Of a DNA stretch of 64,000 nt, positions 54,622 through 64,000 are shown one piece after another. The notes under the pieces were generated by a model. It was not told where the DNA came from and did no database searches. It saw only the letters and a list, made by a program, of their open reading frames with translations. The stretch is from NCBI GenBank assembly GCA_028820325.1, contig JAPPJO010000015.1, forward strand, positions 1 through 64,000, in the 5' to 3' direction. Position 1 is the stretch's first letter; each line of letters starts with the position of its first letter. This DNA comes from Gammaproteobacteria bacterium. Its GTDB lineage: Bacteria > Gemmatimonadota > Gemmatimonadetes > Longimicrobiales > Gaopeijiaceae. A program made the translations under genes and the position numbers.

Positions 54622-55689
54622 TCATCGCGGGGGGATCAGGCTGTCCACGGCGCCGGGAGAGAACGCCTCACGCTCCGCCTCCTCCACCAGCCTTGCGATC
54701 AGCGCCTCGCCGTCCGGCAGCCGATCGGCCAGCTCGTTCCAGATGCGGGGCCGCACGGCCGGGACGAACGGCGCCAGCCCCGGGCGCGAGATCTCCACGC
54801 CCGCGGCCCGCATCTGCTCGATCGCGTCCGCCTCCATCCGGCGCGCGGCTTCACTCTGATAGGCAAGCGCATCCGCCGCGGACCGGTCGACGATCTCCCT
54901 GATGTCCTCGGGGAGCCCCCGATAGAACGGCTCGTTCACCAGAAGCGTGATCGGGTTGTAGGTGATGGACGTGAAGCTGTAGAAGCGGGCCACCTCGTAG
55001 AGCCGGCTGCTCACGAATCCGATGGCGTTCGCCTCGCCGCCGTCGATCACGCCCTGCTGCAGCGCGGAGTAGACCTCGCCGTAGTTCATCGGGGTCGCCT
55101 GGACGCCGAGCGCCGAGTACGCCGCCAGGTACGTCGCGTTCTGCAGGACCCGGAGCTTCAGTCCGGCGAGATCCCCGGGCGTCTCCACTGGCCGGCGCCG
55201 GTTGTAGACGTGGCGGAACCCGTAGTCGAGGAAGCCCAGCGAACGGACGCCCGTGCGCTCCAGCAGCAGATCACGCCACCAGTCCCCGACGGCGCCGTTC
55301 ATGACCGCGAGCCCGTGATCCCGGTTCTCGAAAAGGAACGGGAGGTCGAACATCTGCCCCTCGGGCACCCAGCCCGATAGCACGGGCGTGCCCGTGATGG
55401 CCAGGTGCACCGCGCCGACCTGGATCTGCTCGAAGGCCACGCGCTCTCCGCCGAGCTGCCCCGACGGATAGATGACGACCCGGAAGCGCCCGCCGGTGCG
55501 CTCGAGCATGAGATCCCGGAAACGCTCCGCCAGGAGATGGAATTCCGAGTTGGTCGAGAGCACATGGGAGAAGCGGACCTCCCAAGTGCGGGAGTCGCCC
55601 AGGGTTGCACTGTCGGAATCGCCGAATTGCGGGCCGCGGCAGGACACCGCGAGGAACGACACCAACATCGCCGTCAACAGCGCCCGCAC
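54622..55689 (-). CDS. dctP: TRAP transporter solute-binding subunit (DctP-like), lipoprotein
   Basis: This protein of about 355 residues has an N-terminal hydrophobic segment ending in VSC (lipobox-like, about residue 18). The mature part is a TRAP binding protein: FSHVLSTNSEFHLLAERFRD, GRFRVVIYPSGQLGGERVAF, FLFENRDHGLAVMNG, GLKLRVLQNATYLAAYSALG (the Arg that pairs with the ligand carboxylate lies in KLRV) and YSALQQGVIDGGEANAIGFV. It binds an organic acid in the periplasm for DctQM. The GTG at 55689 is my choice; the frame is open upstream with no clear ribosome site, so the start is uncertain. Confidence 0.88.
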   Translation of the reverse strand: MRALLTAMLVSFLAVSCRGPQFGDSDSATLGDSRTWEVRFSHVLSTNSEFHLLAERFRDLMLERTGGRFRVVIYPSGQLGGERVAFEQIQVGAVHLAITGTPVLSGWVPEGQMFDLPFLFENRDHGLAVMNGAVGDWWRDLLLERTGVRSLGFLDYGFRHVYNRRRPVETPGDLAGLKLRVLQNATYLAAYSALGVQATPMNYGEVYSALQQGVIDGGEANAIGFVSSRLYEVARFYSFTSITYNPITLLVNEPFYRGLPEDIREIVDRSAADALAYQSEAARRMEADAIEQMRAAGVEISRPGLAPFVPAVRPRIWNELADRLPDGEALIARLVEEAEREAFSPGAVDSLIPPR

Positions 55690-56012
55690 AGCTCGAGGAA
55701 CGCGATCGACCGCCGGGCCGATGCCGTGGGTCGGGGCGCTTCGCAGCACTACGCTGTCGCTGCGTAGGGAGAGTGCTCGCCGAAGGCCCCGGAGCCCGTC
55801 CGCGATGCGCGGGATCGGCGTACCGTCATTCCTGCAGCCACATCCGGAGAGTGTTGCCAAACCGGAAATGCAATGCTGTGTTGCATACTGGGAAATGCAA
55901 CGCTCTGCAGAGGGTCTGGCGACGATACGTCGCGGCGGCCTTCGTGACCCGCCGCGGCACCTCCCTCGGCCCATCGCACCAGCGATCCCCTCCGCGAGCC
56001 CCCTCCGCACCC
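55690..56012. other. Intergenic region of about 320 bp before dctP
   Basis: The region lies between the SDR stop and the dctP start on the minus strand. It holds the second TTGCA-rich element (55846-55912). I see no gene in it: the dctP frame stays open across it, but the translation there has no family resemblance. It is likely the regulatory region of the TRAP operon. Confidence 0.55.
55846..55912 (-). repeat. TTGCA-rich operator-like element, copy 2
   Basis: Read on the minus strand it aligns with 36706-36770 (47 of 65 positions by eye count), with shared blocks CTCTGCAG, GTTGCA, GCAACACAG, TTGCATTT and GCAACACTC. TGCAA and TTGCA half-sites recur about every 10-15 bp. It sits about 160 bp before dctP and has the same orientation relative to transcription as copy 1. 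Confidence 0.6.
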
Positions 56013-56768
56013 TCAGATCAACTGCCCGGCATCGACGAACAAGCTGGTCCCGGTCACGAGGCGCGCTTCTTCGCCCGACGCGAGAAACACGACAGCCCCC
56101 ACCACGTCGTCCGGCGTGCCGATCACCCCCAACGGAATGCGCGCGAGGCGGCCCTCCCGGAATTCGTCCCGCGCGATGTCGGCCCGGTTGAGATCGGTCT
56201 CGATCAGGCCCGGCGCGATGGCATTCACCCGGATCCCGTGAGGCGCGAGCTCGAGCGCCATCTGCTTCGTCAGCATCCCGACCCCCGCCTTCGACACGCA
56301 GTAGTGGGTGAGGTTCGGACCGGCCGCCGCCTGCCCGGCGGAGGACACGTTGACGATGGCGCCCGGCGTCCCGGCCTCGACCATGCGGCGCGCCACTGCC
56401 TGCCCGACCAGGAAATACCCCTTCAGGTTGACGTCCAGGATGGCGTCCCACTCCTCCTCATCGATCTCGAGAAGGGGCGTGCGCTTCAGGATGCCGGCGT
56501 TGTTGACCAGGATGTCGATGCCGCCCAGGAAGTCGTGCGCCCCGGCGACGAAGCGCTCGACATCCGACGCCGAGTCCGTGGACCCCTGCAGGGCAACCGC
56601 GCGCCGCCCCATTCGCTCGATCTCGCGAACGGCGCTCCCGGCATCCGCGTGGCTTCGCCGATAGTTGACGGCTACATCCGCGCCCTCACGAGCCAGGCCC
56701 AGGGCGATGGCCCGGCCGATACCCCGGGATCCTCCGGTGACCAGAGCACGCCTGCCTTCAAGACGCAT
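56013..56768 (-). CDS. Short-chain dehydrogenase/reductase (SDR), 3-oxoacyl reductase-like
   Basis: This 251-residue classical SDR has ALVTGGSRGIGRAIALGLAR at residues 8-27 (cofactor), VNNAGIL near residue 92, the catalytic Ser in IVNVSSAGQAA, the YxxxK in THYCVSKAGV, and RVNAIAPGLIETDL. It resembles FabG and sugar or acid dehydrogenases; the exact substrate is unknown. It starts 45 bp after katG and precedes the TRAP operon, so it may act on the imported organic acid, which is inference. The ATG at 56768 is preferred to one at 56810. Confidence 0.88.
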   Translation of the reverse strand: MRLEGRRALVTGGSRGIGRAIALGLAREGADVAVNYRRSHADAGSAVREIERMGRRAVALQGSTDSASDVERFVAGAHDFLGGIDILVNNAGILKRTPLLEIDEEEWDAILDVNLKGYFLVGQAVARRMVEAGTPGAIVNVSSAGQAAAGPNLTHYCVSKAGVGMLTKQMALELAPHGIRVNAIAPGLIETDLNRADIARDEFREGRLARIPLGVIGTPDDVVGAVVFLASGEEARLVTGTSLFVDAGQLI

Positions 56769-56813
56769 GGAGAGTCCGGATTCGGGCGAGCCTCCGGCCG
56801 AGCCGGTCAATCA

Positions 56814-59078
<2,265 letters not shown>

Positions 59079-59125
59079 CTATAGTATCGGACGCGGCAGG
59101 TCCATTCCTCATCGCGGAGCGATCC

Positions 59126-60742
59126 ATGAGGCCCTCGGTTCGAGCTGTAATCATCTGTGTTCCAGCCTTCCTCACCTCCATGACGGTTCCGTTCGAGCTG
59201 GTGGGCACGGGGGCGTTGGCCGCGCAGTCGTTTCCCTCCGACGACCCGGTGATCCGGGCGATCTGGGAGGAGGGCGTGGAGCGCTCGCAGGTCTACGAAC
59301 TGGGCCAGGTGATGATGGACTCGATCGGGCCGCGTCTCACCGGTTCACCGGCCATGGTCGGCGCCAACGACTGGGCGCTGGCGAAGTACGCGGAATGGGG
59401 CATCGAAGCGTACAAGGAGCAGTACGGCACCTGGCGCGGGTGGGAGCGCGGCATCACCCACATCGATCTCATCGCGCCGCGCGTGCGCACGCTCGAGGGC
59501 ATGGCGGCCGCGTGGAGCCCGGCCACGGACGGGCCGGTCGAGGCGGAGGTGGTGATCCTCCCGGACGCGGGCAGCCCCGAAGCCTTCGAAACATCGCTGT
59601 CGGAGGTGCGCGGCAAGTTCGTGCTCGTCTCACCCCCGGAGCCGAGCTGCCGCGCGCCCGACAACCTGGAGTGGTTCGCGCGGCCCGAGACGATGGCCCG
59701 CATGACGGCGGAGCGCGAGCGCGCGAGCGCGGAGTGGAGCGAACGCGTGGGGAACACGGGGTTTGATGCGCGCTCGCTACCGGAAGCGCTAAGCACAGGC
59801 GGACCCGCCGGGGTCATCCGCTCGCAGTGGTCCGAAGGTTGGGGCGTGACCAAGATCTTCGGCACCCGCGCTCAGCAGGCCCCGGTCCTGGACCTGAGCT
59901 GCGAGGCGTACGGGCTCCTGTACCGGCTGGCCGAGAACGATCAGGGGCCGGTGCTGCGCGTCGACGCCCAGGCCCGCTTCCTGGGAGAGGTGCCGGTCTC
60001 GAACGCCTTCGCCGTGATCCCCGGCAGCGCCGAACCCGAGGAGTACGTCATCCTCGGAGGCCACTTCGACTCGTGGGACGGGTCGGACGGCGCGCTCGAC
60101 AACGGCACCGGCGCGGTCGCCATCATGGAGGCGATGCGCATCCTCAAGAGCGCGGTTCCCAACCCCCGGCGCACCATCATCGGCGCCCTCTGGAACGGCG
60201 AGGAGCAGGGCCTGAACGGCTCACGCGCCTTCGTCGAGGACAACCCCGGGATCCTCGAGCGCACCCACACGGTGTTCAACGTCGATCATGGGAACGGGCC
60301 GGTCACTTTCATCCCCATGCAGGGATTCGCCGGAGCCGCCGGGCGCTTCGGCGAGTGGCTGGCGCAGATCCCGAGCGAGCTGTCGGACCTGGTCACTCTG
60401 GAGATTCCGGGGATGCCCGAATCGGGCGGGACGGATCACGCCTCCTTCCTGTGCGCCGGAGTGCCGGCGTTCAGCTTCCACGTCGGCGCCGGCCGCAGCG
60501 AGATGAACATTGCCGACAACCGGTGGGACACCAGCATCTACACCTGGCACACCAACCGGGACACCTTCGACAAGATCGTCGTCGAGGATCTGCGGGACGA
60601 TGCGGTGATGACCGCGCTGTTCGTCTATCTGGCGTCGCAGGATCCGGAGATGATGCCGCGGGACCGGCGGGCGATGCCGGAGGGCACGCAGTGGCCCGAG
60701 TGCCGCCCGCCGGCGCGGAGTTCGGGGGTGAGCCCGCGCTAA
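59126..60742 (+). CDS. M28 family zinc peptidase, exported (second copy)
   Basis: This 538-residue enzyme is a paralogue of the protein at 30498-32108, with the same signal-peptide, PA-like and catalytic layout. The zinc site reads [34 protein letters not shown] and WHTNRDTFD. The ATG at 59126 (MRPSVRAV) follows GCGGAGCGATCC. It is divergent from katG and converges with a VOC gene so tightly that the two stops overlap. It likely trims peptides in the periplasm. The two copies differ in several loops, so they may have different specificities. Confidence 0.9.
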   Translation: MRPSVRAVIICVPAFLTSMTVPFELVGTGALAAQSFPSDDPVIRAIWEEGVERSQVYELGQVMMDSIGPRLTGSPAMVGANDWALAKYAEWGIEAYKEQYGTWRGWERGITHIDLIAPRVRTLEGMAAAWSPATDGPVEAEVVILPDAGSPEAFETSLSEVRGKFVLVSPPEPSCRAPDNLEWFARPETMARMTAERERASAEWSERVGNTGFDARSLPEALSTGGPAGVIRSQWSEGWGVTKIFGTRAQQAPVLDLSCEAYGLLYRLAENDQGPVLRVDAQARFLGEVPVSNAFAVIPGSAEPEEYVILGGHFDSWDGSDGALDNGTGAVAIMEAMRILKSAVPNPRRTIIGALWNGEEQGLNGSRAFVEDNPGILERTHTVFNVDHGNGPVTFIPMQGFAGAAGRFGEWLAQIPSELSDLVTLEIPGMPESGGTDHASFLCAGVPAFSFHVGAGRSEMNIADNRWDTSIYTWHTNRDTFDKIVVEDLRDDAVMTALFVYLASQDPEMMPRDRRAMPEGTQWPECRPPARSSGVSPR

Positions 60743-61560
60743 CCCCGCCCCATGTCCTCCGGCTCCGAGTGCACCGCGAAGGCCGCGCCCTGCGGGTCCA
60801 GGCACTGCGCGATGAACCCGCCTCCCGGTACCTCCATGGGTCCGTTCAGCACCGTCCCGCCCAACTCGGTGACCTTCTTCGCCGCGGCGAAGGCGTCCGG
60901 CACCCGCACGTAGTTCAACCAGGCTGACACGGGCATCTCGGGAGGCCGGTTGTAGAAGCCGCCCAGAGGGTGCGCGCCGCGGTGGAACATCTGATAGATG
61001 CCCGCCTCGCCCATGTCCATCCGGTCAGCCTCCTGCCAGCCGAACAGCTCCGAATAGAAGGCCCAGGCCGCCTCCCAGTCGGTGGTGGCCAGCTCGCGCC
61101 AGGAGAACTCGCCGAGTTGGGCCAGCTCGTCGTGCCCGGGCGTCACGTCGGAGGGCTGGTAGGCGATGAAGACCGCGTCCAGCGGATCCTTGAGCACGGC
61201 CATGCGCCCGACCTGATCGACATCGACCATCTCCAGAACGGTCCCGCCCAGGCTCTCGGCCTTCGCGGCGCACGCGTCGGCGTCCGGCGTCGACACGTAC
61301 AGAAGCCAGTGGGGCGGCACGCCCGTGCTCGCGAGATGCTCGGGGAGCGCCATCATCCCGCCGATCGGCACGCCCTGATTCATCCACAGGTGATACGGGG
61401 TCCCGCCTTCACCCCACTCGCCCGTGCCCCAGCCGATCACTTCACCATAGAAGGCGGCCGCGGCCGCAGGTTCATTGGTGAGCAGTTCGTGCCAGCAGAA
61501 TCGGCCGGTGGGTGTGGTCGTTGTGGTCTCGGCGGGTGTCGCAGTTGCGGTGTCGGACAT
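60739..61560 (-). CDS. Two-domain VOC (glyoxalase-like) protein
   Basis: This 273-residue protein has two VOC units: residues about 18-135 (GRFCWHELLTNEPAAAAAFY, FIAYQPSD at its end) and about 145-270 (GEFSWRELATTDWEAAWAFY, then FIAQCLDPQGAAFAVHS). The first helices follow the FYxxxxGW pattern (FYGEVIGWGTG, FYSELFGWQEA). Such two-domain proteins are often annotated as hydroxylase-like or resistance proteins; the reaction is not known. It begins with a Thr-rich stretch (TATATPAETTTTTPTG). Confidence 0.82.
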   Translation of the reverse strand: MSDTATATPAETTTTTPTGRFCWHELLTNEPAAAAAFYGEVIGWGTGEWGEGGTPYHLWMNQGVPIGGMMALPEHLASTGVPPHWLLYVSTPDADACAAKAESLGGTVLEMVDVDQVGRMAVLKDPLDAVFIAYQPSDVTPGHDELAQLGEFSWRELATTDWEAAWAFYSELFGWQEADRMDMGEAGIYQMFHRGAHPLGGFYNRPPEMPVSAWLNYVRVPDAFAAAKKVTELGGTVLNGPMEVPGGGFIAQCLDPQGAAFAVHSEPEDMGRG

Positions 61561-61785
61561 GACGGGATTCCTCGGGATGTGGGGGATGGATGTCGGCAAC
61601 GGGAAGGCTGTTCTGGCGCGGCTCAATCGTTGACTCGATTATGGGGCTCAACAATCTTGCCTCGATCCTCGATCGGTTCAACGCTCGCGCGATTGGCGAC
61701 GCACAGGACATCAGCCGCGGTACGATACGACGCGGGCCGCGACTTGGTGTCGCCACCGCAACTCAACACGAAAGGTGACGACTTC

Positions 61786-62259
61786 ATGACACCCATCCGC
61801 GTGGGCGCCGATGCGCCCGATTTCACCGTGTTCGCGCCCCCCGGCGGGGCGAACTTCAAGCTCTCCGAGCACCGTGGCCGGCCCGCGGTACTGATGTTTG
61901 TGCCGCTGGCCTTTACGAGCACCTGCACGGCCGAGTTTTGCCATGTCGCCGAGAATTGGGCCCACTGGGGCGAGCTTGGCGCCGACGTCGTCGGCATCAG
62001 CGTGGACTCCCCGTTCGTCAACCAGAAGTGGGGCGAGGAGATGGGCGCACCGTTTCCCATCCTCTCGGACTTCAACAAGGAAGCAGTGAGCGCATACGGA
62101 GTTCTGCAGGACGAACTCATCGGGTTGCGCGGTGTGGCCAAGCGCTCGGTCTTCGTCGTTGACGGGGAGGGACGCGTCACCTACGCGTGGGTGGCGGAGA
62201 ACCCTGGCATCCTGCCCCCGTTCGACGAGATCGTGGAGGCCGTGCAGGCGGTCGCGTGA
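61786..62259 (+). CDS. Peroxiredoxin (AhpC/TSA family)
   Basis: This 157-residue cytosolic thiol peroxidase has the peroxidatic Cys47 in FTSTCTAEFC, preceded by the Pro-Leu-Ala-Phe-Thr loop (PLAFTS), with C52 as a possible resolving residue five positions later, as in bacterial 1-Cys/atypical 2-Cys AhpE-like or BCP-like members. GVAKRSVFVVDGEGRVTYAW is the conserved C-terminal strand. An AAGGTGACGACTTC ribosome site supports the ATG at 61786. The gene is followed by a strong hairpin. Together with katG it points to peroxide defence nearby. Confidence 0.9.
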   Translation: MTPIRVGADAPDFTVFAPPGGANFKLSEHRGRPAVLMFVPLAFTSTCTAEFCHVAENWAHWGELGADVVGISVDSPFVNQKWGEEMGAPFPILSDFNKEAVSAYGVLQDELIGLRGVAKRSVFVVDGEGRVTYAWVAENPGILPPFDEIVEAVQAVA

Positions 62260-62271
62260 CGCCCGCGGACG

Positions 62272-62295
62272 GGTCGGGAGCCGATGCTCCCGACC
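62272..62295 (+). terminator. Hairpin after the peroxiredoxin gene
   Basis: A perfect 10-bp stem, GGTCGGGAGC paired with GCTCCCGACC, closes a CGAT loop 12 bp after the stop codon. There is no run of T after it, so it is a stem-only candidate terminator, common in GC-rich genomes. Confidence 0.65.
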
Positions 62296-62459
62296 GCCGC
62301 ATCCATCCGTGCCCGCGGGCGCGGTCGGCTCTAACGTAATTCTTCAGCGGTAAGGCCGCCCCGGTTGTCCATGCGGGAGAGGGCTCGCGCCTCATCCTGG
62401 AGGCGTGTGGCCGCGAAGCAGGCGATTCCCGCAACACACTCGATGTTCAGGAGAGAAAG

Positions 62460-63413
62460 ATGACGCTCACACGACGCGACTGGCTCAGGCTCACGGCAGG
62501 CGGCGGCGCCGCTCTCGCACTCACCCCCGACCTGCTTGCGTCGCTGGCGCGCCAGGAGGTCCTGGCCCGGGCCATTCCGGGCACGAACGAGACGATTCCG
62601 GTAGTGGGGCTCGGCAGTTCCGCCACCTTCTCGCGCGTGGCGCGCAGCGAGGATGTGACCGCCATCCGCAACGTGCTGCAGACCTTCGTTGACAACGGCG
62701 GCACGGTGTTCGACACCGCCCCCGGCTACGGCGCCTCCGAGCAGGTGGCCGGCGACGTTGCCAACGAACTCGGCATCCAGAACCGGATCTTCTGGGCCAC
62801 CAAGGTCAACGTGGCCGGACGCGGGGGCGGCGGGGCCGATCCGGCGGCGGCGCGCGCGCAGATCGAGCGCTCCTTCGACCGCTTCCAGTTGCCGGTCATC
62901 GACCTCATCCAGGTGCACAATCTGGGAGACCCGCCCACCCAGCTCGGCATCCTCGCGGAGGAGAAGGCTGCGGGCCGGGTGCGCTACACCGGCATCACCA
63001 GCACCAGCGAGCGGCGCTATCCCGACCTCGCGGCGATCATGCGCAACGAGCCCATCGACTTCATCGGCGTGGACTACGCCGTCGACAACCGCGCCTCGGC
63101 CGACATGATCCTGCCGCTCGCGCAGGAGCGGAACATCGGCGTGCTGGTCTACGCCCCCTTCGGCCGCACCCGCCTCTGGAACCGGGTAAGCGGGCGCGAC
63201 GTGCCCGAGTGGGCCGGCGAGTTCGACGCCCACAGCTGGGCGCAGTTCTTCCTCAAGTTCGTGGTGGCGCACCCGGCGGTAACCTGCGTCACCCCAGCCA
63301 CGAGCCGCCCCGAGCACATGATCGACAACCTGGGCGGCGGCATCGGCGGGCTCCCGGACGAGAGCCAGCTCGAGCGCATGGTCCAGCTGGTGGAGGATCT
63401 GCCTCCGGCGTGA
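62460..63413 (+). CDS. Aldo/keto reductase, Tat-exported
   Basis: This 317-residue NADPH-type reductase has a twin-arginine signal (LTRRDWLRLTAGGGAALALT, residues 3-22). The catalytic tetrad is complete: D85 and Y90 in FDTAPGYGASE, K115 in FWATKVN and H153 in IQVHNLG. Export of an AKR is unusual in general but occurs in Gemmatimonadota and some Proteobacteria. The ATG at 62460 follows AGGAGAGAAAG. No neighbour gives its substrate; a sugar or other aldehyde or ketone in the periplasm is possible. Confidence 0.88.
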   Translation: MTLTRRDWLRLTAGGGAALALTPDLLASLARQEVLARAIPGTNETIPVVGLGSSATFSRVARSEDVTAIRNVLQTFVDNGGTVFDTAPGYGASEQVAGDVANELGIQNRIFWATKVNVAGRGGGGADPAAARAQIERSFDRFQLPVIDLIQVHNLGDPPTQLGILAEEKAAGRVRYTGITSTSERRYPDLAAIMRNEPIDFIGVDYAVDNRASADMILPLAQERNIGVLVYAPFGRTRLWNRVSGRDVPEWAGEFDAHSWAQFFLKFVVAHPAVTCVTPATSRPEHMIDNLGGGIGGLPDESQLERMVQLVEDLPPA

Positions 63414-63732
63414 TCGGGTAGACAGCGCCGGTCCAGGAGCCACGGCGGCCGTACTGACGCGCGGTCGAGAGTTGGGACCACCGTCGTGCCTGGAAACCGG
63501 ACATCCTCAGAGGACCGCGTCCGGCCCAGCGGGTTCCCCACCCTGGGAGGCCGCTCGAGTAGGCGGATTGTCCCCGCCCCGGGCAACGAGTCCGTTCTTG
63601 CTATGGTTTCGCCCGGCCATCCTGCCAATCATCGTGTCGAGCGGGACTTCACCCTGAATCGCCGCGGACCAATGTGGCTGGCTCGATCCTGGTGGTCTCC
63701 CACCCCATCCTTGGGCCAAAGGGATCCATCGC
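63414..63732. other. Intergenic region with no supported gene
   Basis: Some open frames cross this stretch, but none shows a family pattern, a ribosome site or a signal peptide. I see no repeat or clear promoter. Confidence 0.5.
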
Positions 63733-63988
63733 ATGAGCCGACGCGGAGAGCTGCTGCAGAGGGTGCTCGACGGTCGCTCGGATACGAGTATCCGCTTCGA
63801 CGATCTGCGTGGCTTGCTGCGGAATCTGGGCTTTACCGAGCGAGTGCGCGGAAGCCACCATATTCAGGCGGGGTGGCGTTGCCGAGAAACTCAACCTGCA
63901 GCGCGATGACGGACACGCGAAGCCCTACCAGGTTCGGCAGGTGCGTGGCGTCATTCAGAGATACGATCTCTGGGGACAACCTGAATGA
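63733..63988 (+). pseudogene. HicA-like toxin gene broken by a frameshift
   Basis: Translation from the ATG at 63733 gives MSRRGELLQRVLDGRSDTSI, then FDDLRGLLRNLGFTERVRGS and HHI, the N-terminal half of a HicA-type toxin including the catalytic GSHH. After CACCATATTC the frame shifts: the second half (RRGGVAEKLNLQRDDGHAKP, YQVRQVRGVIQRYDL) continues in another frame to the TGA at 63988. As it stands the first frame ends at TGA 63907-63909. A gain of one or loss of two bases near 63862 explains it. It could be a real inactivation or a sequencing error in a run of T and C. Confidence 0.7.
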
Positions 63989-64000
63989 TGCATAAGTACG
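63985..64000 (+). CDS. Start of a HicB-like antitoxin gene, cut by the window edge
   Basis: ATGATGCATAAGTAC overlaps the stop of the frameshifted hicA in ATGA and encodes MMHKY, a common beginning of HicB antitoxins that follow this hicA type. Only five residues are visible, so the call depends on gene order. Confidence 0.45.

Noticed and set aside
63486..63995. A 169-codon frame crossing the hicA remnant
   Set aside because: It overlaps the clear HicA coding signal in a different frame and has no family pattern.

Overview
The window is GC-rich, roughly two thirds G+C by eye, and densely coded on both strands. It looks like part of a chromosome of a Gemmatimonadota-type bacterium, possibly from a marine or host-associated lineage. 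That assignment is an inference from gene style and not from a marker gene. The clues are lipoproteins built as six-bladed propellers, TonB receptors with a carboxypeptidase-regulatory-like N-terminus, several secreted M28, M24 and S9 peptidases, PQQ dehydrogenases and Na+-driven symporters. I saw no rRNA, tRNA, CRISPR array, phage block or insertion sequence.

Layout. 1-4265: redox genes, namely a Tat-exported FAD oxidoreductase (cut by the window edge), a PQQ-dependent lipoprotein dehydrogenase, a cytosolic reductive-dehalogenase-like protein and a divergent small Fe-S/CDGSH protein. 4297-9466: an SGLT-like Na+/sugar symporter, a NYN-domain protein, a DUF983 protein, an SDR and an M20 hydrolase. 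9467-13126: a SAP-domain protein, a propeller lipoprotein and an AbiE toxin-antitoxin pair with an AT-rich promoter. 13259-18483: a sugar locus (galactokinase, Na+ symporter, nucleotidyltransferase, divergent epimerase) that looks like a Leloir-type route without GalT. 18590-23142: a propeller lipoprotein, a DinB-like protein, a DUF4143 ATPase next to a very AT-rich spacer, and a serpin lipoprotein. 23350-33424: peptide and organic-acid metabolism, with S9, M24 and M28 peptidases, a VOC protein, an SRPBCC protein, a MaeB malic enzyme and a dicarboxylate/amino-acid symporter.

33487-37811: a plug-only TonB-receptor-like protein, a membrane-anchored Holliday-junction-resolvase-like endonuclease, an SLC13 permease with TrkA-C domains and an unknown anchored protein. 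37974-40775: a divergent HD-domain oxygenase / TauD-type dioxygenase pair that matches TmpB/TmpA, the enzymes that convert 2-trimethylaminoethylphosphonate to glycine betaine, followed by an MTHFR-like gene. 40815-45665: an operon of a serine hydrolase, a TonB receptor and a lipoprotein. 45702-50480: a cytochrome-c/propeller lipoprotein, a stacked HicB-HicA-HigA-DUF1801 cassette and an FG-GAP repeat protein. 50569-58952 (minus strand): KatG, an SDR, then a TRAP transporter (P, Q, M) with an AlkD-like gene inside it and an MFS exporter after it. 59126-64000: a second M28 peptidase, a VOC protein, a peroxiredoxin, a Tat-exported aldo/keto reductase, and a frameshifted hicA next to the start of a hicB.

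The points I would look at first are the TmpA/TmpB/MTHFR cluster, the soluble reductive-dehalogenase homologue, a TTGCA-rich element of about 65 bp present twice in the same orientation relative to its neighbours, a 27-bp exact repeat carrying the palindrome CGTTTCAGCTGAAACG (one copy inside galK), and the HigA-DUF1801 translational pair beside HicBA.
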